Source: Anaerotruncus colihominis (GTDB lineage: Bacteria > Bacillota > Clostridia > Oscillospirales > Ruminococcaceae). Taken from it: a DNA stretch of 64,000 nucleotides. The stretch spans positions 2,356,001-2,420,000 of the forward strand of contig CP102255.1 in the NCBI GenBank assembly GCA_025146135.1. Direction: 5' to 3'. The first letter of the stretch is position 1, and each line of letters starts with the position of its first letter. The notes under the pieces are model-generated. The model was given only the letters and a program-made list of their open reading frames with translations. It made no database searches and was not told the DNA's origin. The position numbers and the translations under genes are program-made. Shown piece by piece: positions 51,690 to 59,983 of this stretch.

Positions 51690-51869
51690 TTCGCACACTT
51701 GCTCATCTAGTAATTGCAGAATTTCACAATATGAATCAGCGATTACCTGTGCATTTTGAGAGTTTATATCTTCCTTTGGAAAAATAGAATTTTGAGCAGT
51801 TTCTAAAATCAAAACATTTGCAGACAGCATCGCCTCAGTCAAGCGCAATGCAATTTCCTTATTATCCAC
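51678..51869 (-). CDS. Small minus-strand prophage protein
   Basis: A 63-aa protein from GTG 51869, behind GAGAGGGGGTG: 'DNKEIALRLTEAMLSANVLI', then 'NSQNAQVIADSYCEILQLL'. It is the only leftward gene within the rightward early block. The good ribosome binding site supports it. Function unknown. Confidence 0.6.
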   Translation of the reverse strand: MDNKEIALRLTEAMLSANVLILETAQNSIFPKEDINSQNAQVIADSYCEILQLLDEQVCESDQ

Positions 51870-51937
51870 GTTTTCACCCCCTCTCAATGCCAATTATAGC
51901 ACCGGCAGATGGGGACAGCAAGAAAGGGGCTTACAAC

Positions 51938-52735
51938 ATGAACGAGTACCGCATTACATACCTCACCAGCGACCAGGAGACCGGCACAGACAGCATCATC
52001 GAGCGTAACGAGGCCGCCGCTCGCAAGAGTTTCAAGGAAGATCATCACGGCGAGAAATGCACCATCACCGATGTAGAGCTCCTCAGAACCGGCTTGCAGG
52101 CCACCAAGCAGCAGGAGCGCGACACCCTCGCCGCGATTCGGCTGATGATCGACGAGCTCGGCCCGCAGAGCTACATCGGCACCGCCCTCGAGGGCTGCCT
52201 GGAGATTGCCGAGCAGAACATCGACAACGATTTCGGGGACAGCATGAAGCAGCGCGCCGAGAGCGCAGAGCAGCAGGCCATTGAGCTCAAGCGCGAGCTT
52301 GCGGACTCCCGCAGGGAGTTCGAGAACTCCCTCTCCGCTACTCGCTCGACCATTGAGCAGAAGAACGACGAGATCGTGGCTCTCAAGGCCGAGATCGCTG
52401 CCATTCAGCAGCCGGTCGACCCCTCCGAGATCTCCGACGAGTTCGTCGCCGATCTGGCTGTTTTCTCCGCGCCCTACATCGAGGGGATCCGGGCCGCACT
52501 CGTTCAGAACGCCGGGCAGATTTTCAAAAACAAAACCATTGTCGGGCTGCTCCGTGAATATGTCATCCGCGAAGAACAGGAACGCCTTGAGTATGCCCGA
52601 TGGCTCAAGGACTCGGTCAAAAACGGGGGCAACTGTCCCCAGTTCAACAACTGCCTCACGCACGCCAGCAGTTACCACGTTGTGCTTGAGGATCTGTTCA
52701 GACCGTACTGGCAAAAAGGAGGAAACCAGCCATGA
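51938..52735 (+). CDS. Uncharacterised early prophage protein with coiled coil
   Basis: A 265-aa soluble protein. The N-terminus 'MNEYRITYLTSDQETGTDSI' looks like a small sheet domain; a long coiled coil runs from about 85 to 170; the C-terminal part has 'GNCPQFNNCLTHASSYHVVL'. GAAAGGGG precedes ATG 51938 although the frame is open from 51818. The next gene overlaps by four bases (ATGA). No family recognised. Confidence 0.7.
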   Translation: MNEYRITYLTSDQETGTDSIIERNEAAARKSFKEDHHGEKCTITDVELLRTGLQATKQQERDTLAAIRLMIDELGPQSYIGTALEGCLEIAEQNIDNDFGDSMKQRAESAEQQAIELKRELADSRREFENSLSATRSTIEQKNDEIVALKAEIAAIQQPVDPSEISDEFVADLAVFSAPYIEGIRAALVQNAGQIFKNKTIVGLLREYVIREEQERLEYARWLKDSVKNGGNCPQFNNCLTHASSYHVVLEDLFRPYWQKGGNQP

Positions 52736-53367
52736 AACAAGGCACAGAAAATGGAGCGGCTCCCAATGAGGCCGCCGGGAACCAGGAGCGGATCGAGGAG
52801 GCCCGGCAGCTCGCTTATGATCACGGGCTCCCGTTCAGTTCCAGGCCCTCCCAGGGAGCCGAGGATGATCTGGATCCCTACACCTACGACGCCAGCATGA
52901 CGCCGGAGGACTTTGAGCTCATGCAGCAGCGCCGGCAGGCCCACCAAGAGCTCAAGAGCGTGGTGGCCATGTACGATCCCGATATGGCTCCCAAGAAAAT
53001 CGACGAGATCGCAAGCGTAGCGGCCGAGCTACACCTTGACCGTCAGCAGCTTTGGAGGCTCCTCTCCATGTTTGACACGATTGCGGCCGCAGCCAAGCAG
53101 CTCGCCGAGAAACTGCTGGAACTGCTCCAACTGATCGCCGAGTGGGCGGCCAAAAGCCTGCCCCGGCAGCTCATGGAGGCGGCGATGCACGCCTACGCGC
53201 CCCCGAAGTGGTGGCATTATTACAAGCACGCTAAAAAGAGCCGCGTCCGCAAGAAATACGAGCACAGGATCTGCGACTCAATGCTGGCCGCCTTGGCGGC
53301 TTTACGAGAGGAGGGAGAGGGATGCCGGGAATGTATCACACCTGCCCCGAGTGTGGCTCCAATTTAG
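52732..53367 (+). CDS. Uncharacterised early prophage protein
   Basis: A 211-aa protein with an acidic N-terminal half and a helical C-terminal half ('AAAKQLAEKLLELLQLIAEW', then 'YAPPKWWHYYKHAKKSRVRK', a basic aromatic patch that might contact DNA or membrane). It overlaps its neighbours on both sides. No family recognised. Confidence 0.65.
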   Translation: MKQGTENGAAPNEAAGNQERIEEARQLAYDHGLPFSSRPSQGAEDDLDPYTYDASMTPEDFELMQQRRQAHQELKSVVAMYDPDMAPKKIDEIASVAAELHLDRQQLWRLLSMFDTIAAAAKQLAEKLLELLQLIAEWAAKSLPRQLMEAAMHAYAPPKWWHYYKHAKKSRVRKKYEHRICDSMLAALAALREEGEGCRECITPAPSVAPI

Positions 53368-53474
53368 ACCCAGGTGAGGCTTGCGACTGTCAGCGCAAGG
53401 ATCCGCGCATGAGCAGCGCGCCACGTTTGGTCGAAAAGGCCGAGCCTCAGGAGAAAGGGGGCTCCAACCAATGA
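53322..53474 (+). CDS. 50-aa zinc-knuckle-like protein
   Basis: A very short gene with 'HTCPECGSNLDPGEACDCQR', four cysteines in a treble-clef-like spacing. ATG 53322 follows GAGGGAGAGGG, it starts inside the previous gene, and its stop overlaps the next ATG (ATGA). The tight packing supports translation. Function unknown. Confidence 0.65.
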   Translation: MPGMYHTCPECGSNLDPGEACDCQRKDPRMSSAPRLVEKAEPQEKGGSNQ

Positions 53475-53668
53475 ACGGCGATCCTACATATCGCAGCACC
53501 ACCACAGAGATCGACCTCAAGGCCGGGAACATCCCCGCCAATGAAATGAGCCGCCTTACCAAGCCCCTCGTCGAGATTGTCGCCGCATATTTCGAGGATC
53601 CGAAAGTGCGCGCCGAGTTCGAGGTCTGGAAAGCGGCCAGGGCGGCCAAGGCCAAGGCTGCCACATAG
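53471..53668 (+). CDS. Small prophage protein
   Basis: A 65-aa protein ('IPANEMSRLTKPLVEIVAAY', then 'KVRAEFEVWKAARAAKAKAA'). Helical and basic at the C-terminus. Coupled by ATGA overlap to the zinc-knuckle gene. No family recognised. Confidence 0.65.
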   Translation: MNGDPTYRSTTTEIDLKAGNIPANEMSRLTKPLVEIVAAYFEDPKVRAEFEVWKAARAAKAKAAT

Positions 53669-53682
53669 AAAGGAGTAGCAGC

Positions 53683-53895
53683 GTGGAAAAAGGAGTAAAG
53701 CAGACCGGGCTCGAGTTCCTCCGGGATCCGGCCCACACCATCGAGGAGGTCGCCGCGGCCGTCTCCGGCGCGTGCCCGCCCGTCGGGCTGACACATTGCA
53801 GTGTGGTCGCTTGCCGGGAGTGCTGGACGCACTGGCTCAGGACTGGCGAGGCCCTCCCCGCTACCAAGTGCCCGGGGGAGGTGGCGACACCGTGA
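53683..53895 (+). CDS. Small Cys-containing prophage protein
   Basis: A 70-aa protein from GTG 53683 behind AAAGGAG: 'EFLRDPAHTIEEVAAAVSGA', then 'CSVVACRECWTHWLRTGEAL'. The cysteines may bind metal. Its stop overlaps the GTG start of the exonuclease gene. Confidence 0.65.
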   Translation: MEKGVKQTGLEFLRDPAHTIEEVAAAVSGACPPVGLTHCSVVACRECWTHWLRTGEALPATKCPGEVATP

Positions 53896-54632
53896 CACAG
53901 CTCGCCAGCCTATTTCAATCTCACAAGGCCCTCATCCTTTTCGACACCGAGACCAGCGGCCTCGACTTTGACAAGGATCAGATTATAGAGCTGGCCGCGC
54001 TCAGGATCGAGCAGACGGCTGCCAAGGGCCTCCGCATAGCGGGCCAGATGGATCAGTTTATCAGGCTGCCCGAGGGGCAGCAGCTCACCGAGAAGATCGT
54101 GGAGCTAACTGGCATCACCGACAGGATCCTCGAGGCCGAGGGCGTCGCACCTCACAAGGCTGCCACGGCGTTCGCCAAGCTAATCAACGCCGGCGACGGG
54201 CCCGTCCTGTTGGTGGCCCATAACGCACAGTTTGATCTCCTGTTCGTGAGATCGCTGCTCAAGGGCGTCAAGCTGGCGCCTCGGCTTGAGTTTCTCGACA
54301 CGCTCACGGTCTACAAAGACCGCCGGCCTTATCCTCATAAGCTGGCCGACGCGATCATCGCCTACGACCTGGATGGCAAAGTCAAAAACAGCCACCGTGC
54401 GATCGACGACGTTACGGCCATGCTGGAGGTGCTCCGTGCTATGGGCGAGGAGCGTGACGACCTCGCGCTCTATGTCAACCTGTTCGGCTACAACGCCAAG
54501 TATGGCGTCAACGGCCGCAGGATCTCCGGGATCCGCTATGAGGCCCAAGAGTTTCACAAGATTCTCACGCGCCCGGAGCAGACACTCCCAGCCAAGGTCG
54601 GCAGATCTGCCGGCGCCTCGAAAGGAGGTTGA
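53892..54632 (+). CDS. DEDDh 3'-5' exonuclease (DNA polymerase III epsilon-like)
   Basis: The 246-aa protein has Exo I 'ALILFDTETSGLDFDKDQII' (Asp and Glu), Exo II 'LLVAHNAQFDLLFVRSLL' and Exo III 'SHRAIDDVTAMLEVL' with the His. These define a DnaQ-like proofreading or DNA-processing exonuclease. The start is GTG 53892, overlapping the previous stop. It probably serves phage replication or recombination. Confidence 0.9.
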   Translation: MTQLASLFQSHKALILFDTETSGLDFDKDQIIELAALRIEQTAAKGLRIAGQMDQFIRLPEGQQLTEKIVELTGITDRILEAEGVAPHKAATAFAKLINAGDGPVLLVAHNAQFDLLFVRSLLKGVKLAPRLEFLDTLTVYKDRRPYPHKLADAIIAYDLDGKVKNSHRAIDDVTAMLEVLRAMGEERDDLALYVNLFGYNAKYGVNGRRISGIRYEAQEFHKILTRPEQTLPAKVGRSAGASKGG

Positions 54633-54636
54633 TCCC

Positions 54637-55410
54637 ATGTCGAGAAAGCAGCAGGCACCGCTCACCCCGGAGCAACAGGCTTTCGCGGCCGAGCATCACA
54701 GCGTTATCTATTCATTTCTGAGGCAGCGCCGCCTCACCGATGACTACTGTTATGACATCGTCGTGTTTGGGTACATACAGGCCGTTCGCCGCTACAACGA
54801 GGACGAGGCCCTCCAGCAATACGCATTTTCAACTATCGCCTTTAACGCGATGGCCACCGCCCTCGGCAACGAGCGGCGCCGGGAGCGCCGGCAGCTTCAC
54901 CCCCTCAGCCTCGACTATGAGGACGAGAACGGGCGCAAGCTCTATGACTTTGTACCGGCGCCCGAGTTCCTCCCTGGGCTGGAGGAGGACGGCATCATGG
55001 CCGAGCAATATGCCGTCCTGCTGGACGTCCTGACCGAGCGGCAGCGCACGATCCTCAGCCTCAAGGCGGCCGGCTATACCGCCTCAGAGATTGCGGGGAT
55101 GCTCGGGTACAACACGGCCAAGGCCGTCGACAACGCGGCCTACCGGGCCCGCAGAGTGATCCGCGATGCGGAGACGGCCCGCAGCGAGCGGCTCAAGGCC
55201 AAGGTCGACAAGCGGCTCGGCTGGAATACACCCCCGGACTCGTTCCGCGCCGCTGAGGAGTATGCCCGCCGCAAGCTGGCGATCCTCAAGAGCCGGAACC
55301 TCGGCGCGGCTGGTTATGGCGAGGAGTACCTCGTGGAGCTGACCGCCGACACTCTCCGGGAGCGCCAGTTCTCTCGCCGCACAATCAAATATTTCGAGGT
55401 GATGGCATGA
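54637..55410 (+). CDS. Sigma-70-like RNA polymerase sigma factor / phage transcription regulator
   Basis: A 257-aa protein. The region-4-like part is 'LTERQRTILSLKAAGYTASE', followed by 'IAGMLGYNTAKAVDNAAYRA'. Upstream, 'TDDYCYDIVVFGYIQAVRRY' resembles region 2. It may direct later prophage transcription. ATG 54637 follows AAAGGAGG; the longer open frame upstream is out of phase with the exonuclease and not real. Confidence 0.8.
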   Translation: MSRKQQAPLTPEQQAFAAEHHSVIYSFLRQRRLTDDYCYDIVVFGYIQAVRRYNEDEALQQYAFSTIAFNAMATALGNERRRERRQLHPLSLDYEDENGRKLYDFVPAPEFLPGLEEDGIMAEQYAVLLDVLTERQRTILSLKAAGYTASEIAGMLGYNTAKAVDNAAYRARRVIRDAETARSERLKAKVDKRLGWNTPPDSFRAAEEYARRKLAILKSRNLGAAGYGEEYLVELTADTLRERQFSRRTIKYFEVMA

Positions 55411-56969
55411 ACAGGGAGATCACGATGGGAAGCCTTTTTGACGGGAGCGGCGGCTTTCCTCTGGCCTCAGCTATTCACGGAATCCTCCCCGTATGGGCCA
55501 GCGAGGTCGAAAAGTTCCCGATTGAGGTGACGAAAAAGCGTTTTCCTCACATGGAGCACCTCGGAGACATTACCAGGATTGACGGCGCAAAGATCCGACC
55601 GGTCGACATCATCACTTTTGGGAGCCCGTGTCAGGATCTGAGCGTCGCGGGAAAGCGCGCGGGGCTTAAGGGTTCCCGTTCTGGCCTGTTTATGGAGGCC
55701 GTGCGAATTATCAAAGAAATGAGGGAGGCAACAGATGGATTGTACCCAGCTTTCGCTATTTGGGAAAACGTCCCCGGAGCATTCAGCTCCAACAGAGGCG
55801 AGGATTTCCGTGTCGTCCTCGAGCAGCTCGTCAAGATCGTCGAGCCCGATGCCGTTGTTCCTACGCCTGAGAAAAGCAGATGGAGAAAGGCCGACGCCCT
55901 ACTGGGAGATGGATGGTCAATCGCGTGGCGAGTGCTCGACGCTCAATTTTGGGGAGTCCCCCAGCGTCGCCGTCGAATCTACCTTGTCGCAGATTTTAGA
56001 GACGACTGTGCCGCAAAAATACTATTTGAGCCCGCGCGCGTGTTCTGGCATCCTACGGCGGGCGGCCAAACGCGGCAAAGAACTCCCCCCGATTCTCAAG
56101 ACGGCTCTCGAGTTCCAAGCCGGGATCAGGATGCAGGAGTAACTGAAGCCACTATCTGTATGTCAACAGGTCAAGCTAATGCTGAAATACTTACAGATAT
56201 AAGCGCCTGTCTTAACTGCAACCACGAGGCTCCTATTATTACGACCGCCGGCTTTAATGGCTGGAGAAGTGTAAGCGGTTCAATAGAATTTGGCCAAGAG
56301 TGCGCCCCTTGCCTCAACACAAAAATGCCGCCGGATATTGTGGCGGCGTTTATGGGAGGTCAAGGCTCCAAAGCTGGCGGGATCGCATATAGCGAGCAGG
56401 TGGCTCCGACTCTCAAGGCAGCGAGCAGCGGCACAAATATGGCACCTTGTCTCGTGGCACCTGCATGGCCAGATAGAGCCAACGCCCTCCTCGCGCGGCA
56501 CGATGGATCCCCTTGTATAGACAGAGGCCCAACGGTCGTTTGTGTGCCGGATCCCACCTCCTTTTGCTACGATTGCCGGGGCAACGGAACTGAGAATATC
56601 GTGTCGGCTTTAACGGGAGACCATCAAAACAGGGTTACGGACTACACGACGATCGTGTGTGTGGCCGGGTGTGACTTTCGCAATATGAAAGAAAACGGGG
56701 ATTTATGCGGGACGCTCCAAGCCAAACCAACAGGAGGCCAGAGCCTCAACTGCATCCATCCCGTCCGTATTGGCCACCGGGTAAGACGACTCATTCCGAC
56801 CGAGTGCGCGAGGCTCCAGGGCTTTCCTGACTGGTGGTGCGCCGATGTGCCACACAGCGACACCAAAGAATACAAAATGTGGGGAAACGGGATCGCCTTG
56901 CCGTGCGCCGCATTCGTGATCGGGCAAGTCAAAAAGCACATCGACGAGGTGAACTATGAATCAAGCTAA
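55407..56969 (+). CDS. DNA (cytosine-5) methyltransferase
   Basis: A 520-aa C5 methyltransferase. Motif I is 'MGSLFDGSGGFPLASAIHG', motif IV 'TFGSPCQDLSVAGKRAGLKG' with the catalytic Cys, motif VI 'AIWENVPGAFSSNRGEDF', motif VIII 'PQRRRRIYLVADF', and motif X 'GNGIALPCAAFVIGQV'. About 230 residues between VIII and IX hold repeated short Cys-containing segments as the target-recognition region. No restriction enzyme is beside it, so it probably protects phage DNA. Overlaps the previous gene by ATGA. Confidence 0.93.
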   Translation: MNREITMGSLFDGSGGFPLASAIHGILPVWASEVEKFPIEVTKKRFPHMEHLGDITRIDGAKIRPVDIITFGSPCQDLSVAGKRAGLKGSRSGLFMEAVRIIKEMREATDGLYPAFAIWENVPGAFSSNRGEDFRVVLEQLVKIVEPDAVVPTPEKSRWRKADALLGDGWSIAWRVLDAQFWGVPQRRRRIYLVADFRDDCAAKILFEPARVFWHPTAGGQTRQRTPPDSQDGSRVPSRDQDAGVTEATICMSTGQANAEILTDISACLNCNHEAPIITTAGFNGWRSVSGSIEFGQECAPCLNTKMPPDIVAAFMGGQGSKAGGIAYSEQVAPTLKAASSGTNMAPCLVAPAWPDRANALLARHDGSPCIDRGPTVVCVPDPTSFCYDCRGNGTENIVSALTGDHQNRVTDYTTIVCVAGCDFRNMKENGDLCGTLQAKPTGGQSLNCIHPVRIGHRVRRLIPTECARLQGFPDWWCADVPHSDTKEYKMWGNGIALPCAAFVIGQVKKHIDEVNYESS

Positions 56970-57762
56970 AAAGAGGAGCCACCCGTCAGCACCGGGCAGC
57001 TCCAGAGAGTCGCAGCGGCCTCGCAAAAGTCCAGCAGCAACCAAAAAAAGTATACCACACCCCGACCATTTTGCAAAGTGGCTTTCTGAGCTTCAAGCGG
57101 GCGATCGGATTAAAACCAGCAAGGGGATCCTCAAGGTCGCCCGGGTGGAAACCTCCGGCGCGGCCAAGGCCATCACGCTTGAGCGGCAGCGCCCCGCCGG
57201 CGGGCTTGCCGGGGCGGCCATTCTGGCGCTGGCGCTGCTGGCCGGCACGATTGCCGCCGCTTGCACAGAGTCGCCCCAGGCGGCCCAGGAGCCCCAGGTG
57301 CAGAAGGCCGTCGAGCTGCCTGCCCCCACCCTCTCGATGACCATTGTGAGGCAGCCGTCCAAGGCTCCAGAGCCTCCGGTACCGTCAGCACCGGCGCCGC
57401 GCTATGAGCTGACGGTCGAGGAGCGGAAGCTCCTCGAGAGTGTCGTCACGGCCGAGGCAGGCGGCGAGCCCCTGGAGGGGCAGATGGCCGTCGCCCAGTG
57501 CATCCTCAACGCTTGCGAATACAAGGGCATACGGCCCCGGGAGGCCGTGGAGGTCTACCAGTACGCAGGAGCGTGCCCGGAGCCCCTGGAGGGCGCCGTG
57601 GAGGCCGTAGAGGCCGTGTTTGACGAGGGGCAGACCGTGACAGACGAGCCGATCCTGTTCTTTTACAACCCTGACCGATGCAGCAGCGATTGGCATGAGT
57701 CTCAAAGCTACGTCATGACGATATGCTGTCACCGATTTTTTAAGGAGGCACCCCATGAATAA
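56956..57762 (+). CDS. SleB-like cell-wall hydrolase with membrane anchor
   Basis: The 268-aa protein has a basic cytoplasmic N-terminus, one transmembrane helix ('LAGAAILALALLAGTIAAAC', about 83-102), a Pro/Ala linker and a C-terminal Hydrolase_2/SleB domain: 'LLESVVTAEAGGEPLEGQMA', with the catalytic Glu, and 'WHESQSYVMTICCHRFF'. It could act in lysis or spore cortex hydrolysis, but it lies in the early region, far from a normal lysis cassette. Confidence 0.82.
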   Translation: MNQAKKRSHPSAPGSSRESQRPRKSPAATKKSIPHPDHFAKWLSELQAGDRIKTSKGILKVARVETSGAAKAITLERQRPAGGLAGAAILALALLAGTIAAACTESPQAAQEPQVQKAVELPAPTLSMTIVRQPSKAPEPPVPSAPAPRYELTVEERKLLESVVTAEAGGEPLEGQMAVAQCILNACEYKGIRPREAVEVYQYAGACPEPLEGAVEAVEAVFDEGQTVTDEPILFFYNPDRCSSDWHESQSYVMTICCHRFFKEAPHE

Positions 57763-58021
57763 CGACAAAAGCGTTCTCACCATTCTCACCGACACCCTAG
57801 CCACCGTGGCCGAGCGTACCCTGGTCGCCGAACGCGAGCAGAGCGCCGTCAAGGAGGAGCGGGATCAGTGGTTTGGATTCTACACCGCGCAGAAAAAGCG
57901 CGCCGACAAACTGGAGCGGGAGCTTCAAGCAGTTCGCAGGCAGCTCGTGGAGGCCGAGCGCAACACCGCCCGCGCCGAGCTGGCAGCCCTGAATGAGAAA
58001 GGAGCGGAGGATCATGAGTAA
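57755..58021 (+). CDS. Small coiled-coil prophage protein
   Basis: An 88-aa helical protein: 'RDQWFGFYTAQKKRADKLER', then 'ELQAVRRQLVEAERNTARAE'. It overlaps both the hydrolase and the Gam-like gene by ATGA-type junctions. Possibly a partner of the Gam-like protein. Function unknown. Confidence 0.65.
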   Translation: MNNDKSVLTILTDTLATVAERTLVAEREQSAVKEERDQWFGFYTAQKKRADKLERELQAVRRQLVEAERNTARAELAALNEKGAEDHE

Positions 58022-58676
58022 AAGCATTTCCGAGATCGCGGCCGGTATTGGCGCCACGGCCGACGAGGCCGCCGAAAATCTGGCCTGCGGGCTCACTGCC
58101 GTTCAGCAGGGCGGGGCCCTGGCCGTCACCCTGGAGGAGCTGGAGGCCCTCACCCTCCCCGGGGATCTTCCCGAGGAGGCGCCGGCGCCTCATGAGTTTC
58201 GCATCGCCGACGACAGCGCCGCAGACTGGGCCCTCCAGAAAATCGCCACGGAGCGCCGGGAGCTTGCCCGCCTCGAGGAGCTCGGCAAGGCTCAGATCGC
58301 GGTCGTTGAGGAAAAGCTCGCTGCCGCCCGGCGACGTTGTGAGAACAACACCGCATTTCTGATCGGCAAGCTCGGTCAGTATTTCGACACGGTCGAGCAC
58401 CGCAAGACCAAGACCCAAGAGAGCTACCGCCTACTCTCCGGCACGCTGATCCTCAAGCGGGGCAAGCCTAAGGCCGAGCACGACGACGAAAAGCTCGCCG
58501 AATGGCTCCAGGCCAACGGTTACGGCCAGTACATAAAGCCGGCGCCCAAGTGGGGCGAGGTTAAAGGACTGCTCAACCTGGGGCCCGGGAGCGTGGTCAC
58601 GATGGCTGAGACCGGCGAGGTGGTGGACGGCGTGACCGTCGTGCAGCTCCCGGACACATTCGACGTCAAGGTCTGA
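58014..58676 (+). CDS. Gam-like host-nuclease inhibitor
   Basis: The 220-aa protein matches the Mu Gam-like layout: 'ADWALQKIATERRELARLEE' starts a long helix, then 'FLIGKLGQYFDTVEHRKTKT', 'SYRLLSGTLILKRGKP' and 'QYIKPAPKWGEVKGLL'. Gam proteins bind double-strand ends and block RecBCD/AddAB. Placed before ERF and SSB genes, it completes a recombination module. ATG 58014 has GGAGCGGAGG upstream. Confidence 0.82.
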   Translation: MSKSISEIAAGIGATADEAAENLACGLTAVQQGGALAVTLEELEALTLPGDLPEEAPAPHEFRIADDSAADWALQKIATERRELARLEELGKAQIAVVEEKLAAARRRCENNTAFLIGKLGQYFDTVEHRKTKTQESYRLLSGTLILKRGKPKAEHDDEKLAEWLQANGYGQYIKPAPKWGEVKGLLNLGPGSVVTMAETGEVVDGVTVVQLPDTFDVKV

Positions 58677-58689
58677 GGAGGCGTTCATT

Positions 58690-59547
58690 ATGGCAGAGAC
58701 TAAGAAAGCCCAAGCGGGGGCCGCTCCAGCGGCTCCCAAGCCCCCGGCCTCCAAGCCCGGGGAGACCGCGATCCCCCATGAGGCCCTCAGCCTGCAACAG
58801 AAATTCGTCGAGCTGAGAAAGGCCGTTCCCCTGATTATCAAGGAAAAGCACAGCGACGGCGTGAGCTACAAGTTTTCCAAGATTTTCGACGTATGGGGTA
58901 AAATCACCCCGATCATGAATGAGATCGGCGTCAATTTCGACATCGTTTCTGAGGTGGCCACCAGAAAGGACGACCACGGCGATCCGGCCTATTACTCCAC
59001 TATGACCACCAAGACCCGCAACGGCGACAAACTCATGTTTCTCTACGAGGCCGATCTGACCGTCTGCTGGATCAACACCGACAACGAGGATGACACCAGC
59101 ACCGTCACCCTCCACGCCATAGGCTGGAACGACGATCCGGCCAAGGCCAAGGGCGCCGCCTGGACGTATGCCCTCAAATACTACCTTTTCGAGAAGTTCA
59201 CGATTGATCAGGGCGAGGACGATCCCGACAACAACGACTTTTCGGGCGCTCCGGGCCTTGGACGGCCCCTGGGCGGCCAGAAAGGCGGCGGGCAGCATAA
59301 CGGCCAGCAACAGGGAAACGGCGCTCTGGAGGGCCGGGGATGCCCCCGTCCGCTTACTGACCGCCAACTCGATCGCTTGTACCGCAAGGGAGAGGCCGCC
59401 GGCCATTCCAAGGAGGTCATCAACAAGCGGATCCTCGATAAATACCACAAGGAAAACCCGGCCGATCTGACTCGTGCGGAGTATGACGAAATATGTGCCG
59501 CGCTCGACAAGGCGGCCGCCGAGAAAGGAGGATCCGCGAATGTATAA
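58690..59547 (+). CDS. ERF-family single-strand annealing protein
   Basis: A 285-aa protein. After an Ala/Pro-rich start comes 'QKFVELRKAVPLIIKEKHSD', 'KFSKIFDVWGKITPIMNEIG' and 'GAAWTYALKYYLFEKFTI', characteristic of the ERF recombinase superfamily, which anneals complementary single strands during phage replication. A Gly/Gln-rich linker leads to a small helical C-terminus. Confidence 0.88.
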   Translation: MAETKKAQAGAAPAAPKPPASKPGETAIPHEALSLQQKFVELRKAVPLIIKEKHSDGVSYKFSKIFDVWGKITPIMNEIGVNFDIVSEVATRKDDHGDPAYYSTMTTKTRNGDKLMFLYEADLTVCWINTDNEDDTSTVTLHAIGWNDDPAKAKGAAWTYALKYYLFEKFTIDQGEDDPDNNDFSGAPGLGRPLGGQKGGGQHNGQQQGNGALEGRGCPRPLTDRQLDRLYRKGEAAGHSKEVINKRILDKYHKENPADLTRAEYDEICAALDKAAAEKGGSANV

Positions 59548-59956
59548 CCATGTCGGGATCATGGGGCGGCTCACCGCCGACCCGGAGCTCAGGCAGACCG
59601 TCAGCGGGCTCGCCGTGACCTCGTTCTCCCTGGCCTGCCAGCGCGGCCGGAAAGGCCCGAACGGCGAGAGCGCAGCCGATTTTTTCACGGTCGTCGCGTG
59701 GCGCGGCACCGCAGAGCTCGCGGCCAAGTATCTCACCAAGGGCCGGCTCGTGGTGGTGGAGGGCCGTTTGCAGACCCGGAAATGGGTGGCCGATGATGGC
59801 ACCAACCGCCACGTCGTCGAGATCGTCGCCAGCGCCATCCATTTCGCGGACAGCAAAAAGAGCGAGTCAGCCGGCGATCCCCCCACCCCTCAGGGCGGCC
59901 CGGTAAACCCTGACGACTTTGAGGAGATTGAGGACGACGGCGACCTCCCGTTCTAA
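59540..59956 (+). CDS. ssb: Single-stranded DNA-binding protein
   Basis: The 138-aa protein has the OB-fold start 'MYNHVGIMGRLTADPELRQT', 'SFSLACQRGRKGPNGESAAD', and 'GRLVVVEGRLQTRKWVADDG', with an acidic tail ending 'DDGDLPF', the partner-binding tip. It overlaps the ERF gene by 8 bp. It coats single strands in phage replication and recombination. Confidence 0.95.
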   Translation: MYNHVGIMGRLTADPELRQTVSGLAVTSFSLACQRGRKGPNGESAADFFTVVAWRGTAELAAKYLTKGRLVVVEGRLQTRKWVADDGTNRHVVEIVASAIHFADSKKSESAGDPPTPQGGPVNPDDFEEIEDDGDLPF

Positions 59957-59983
59957 CTTCCCGACGAAAGGAGGGCGAACACA

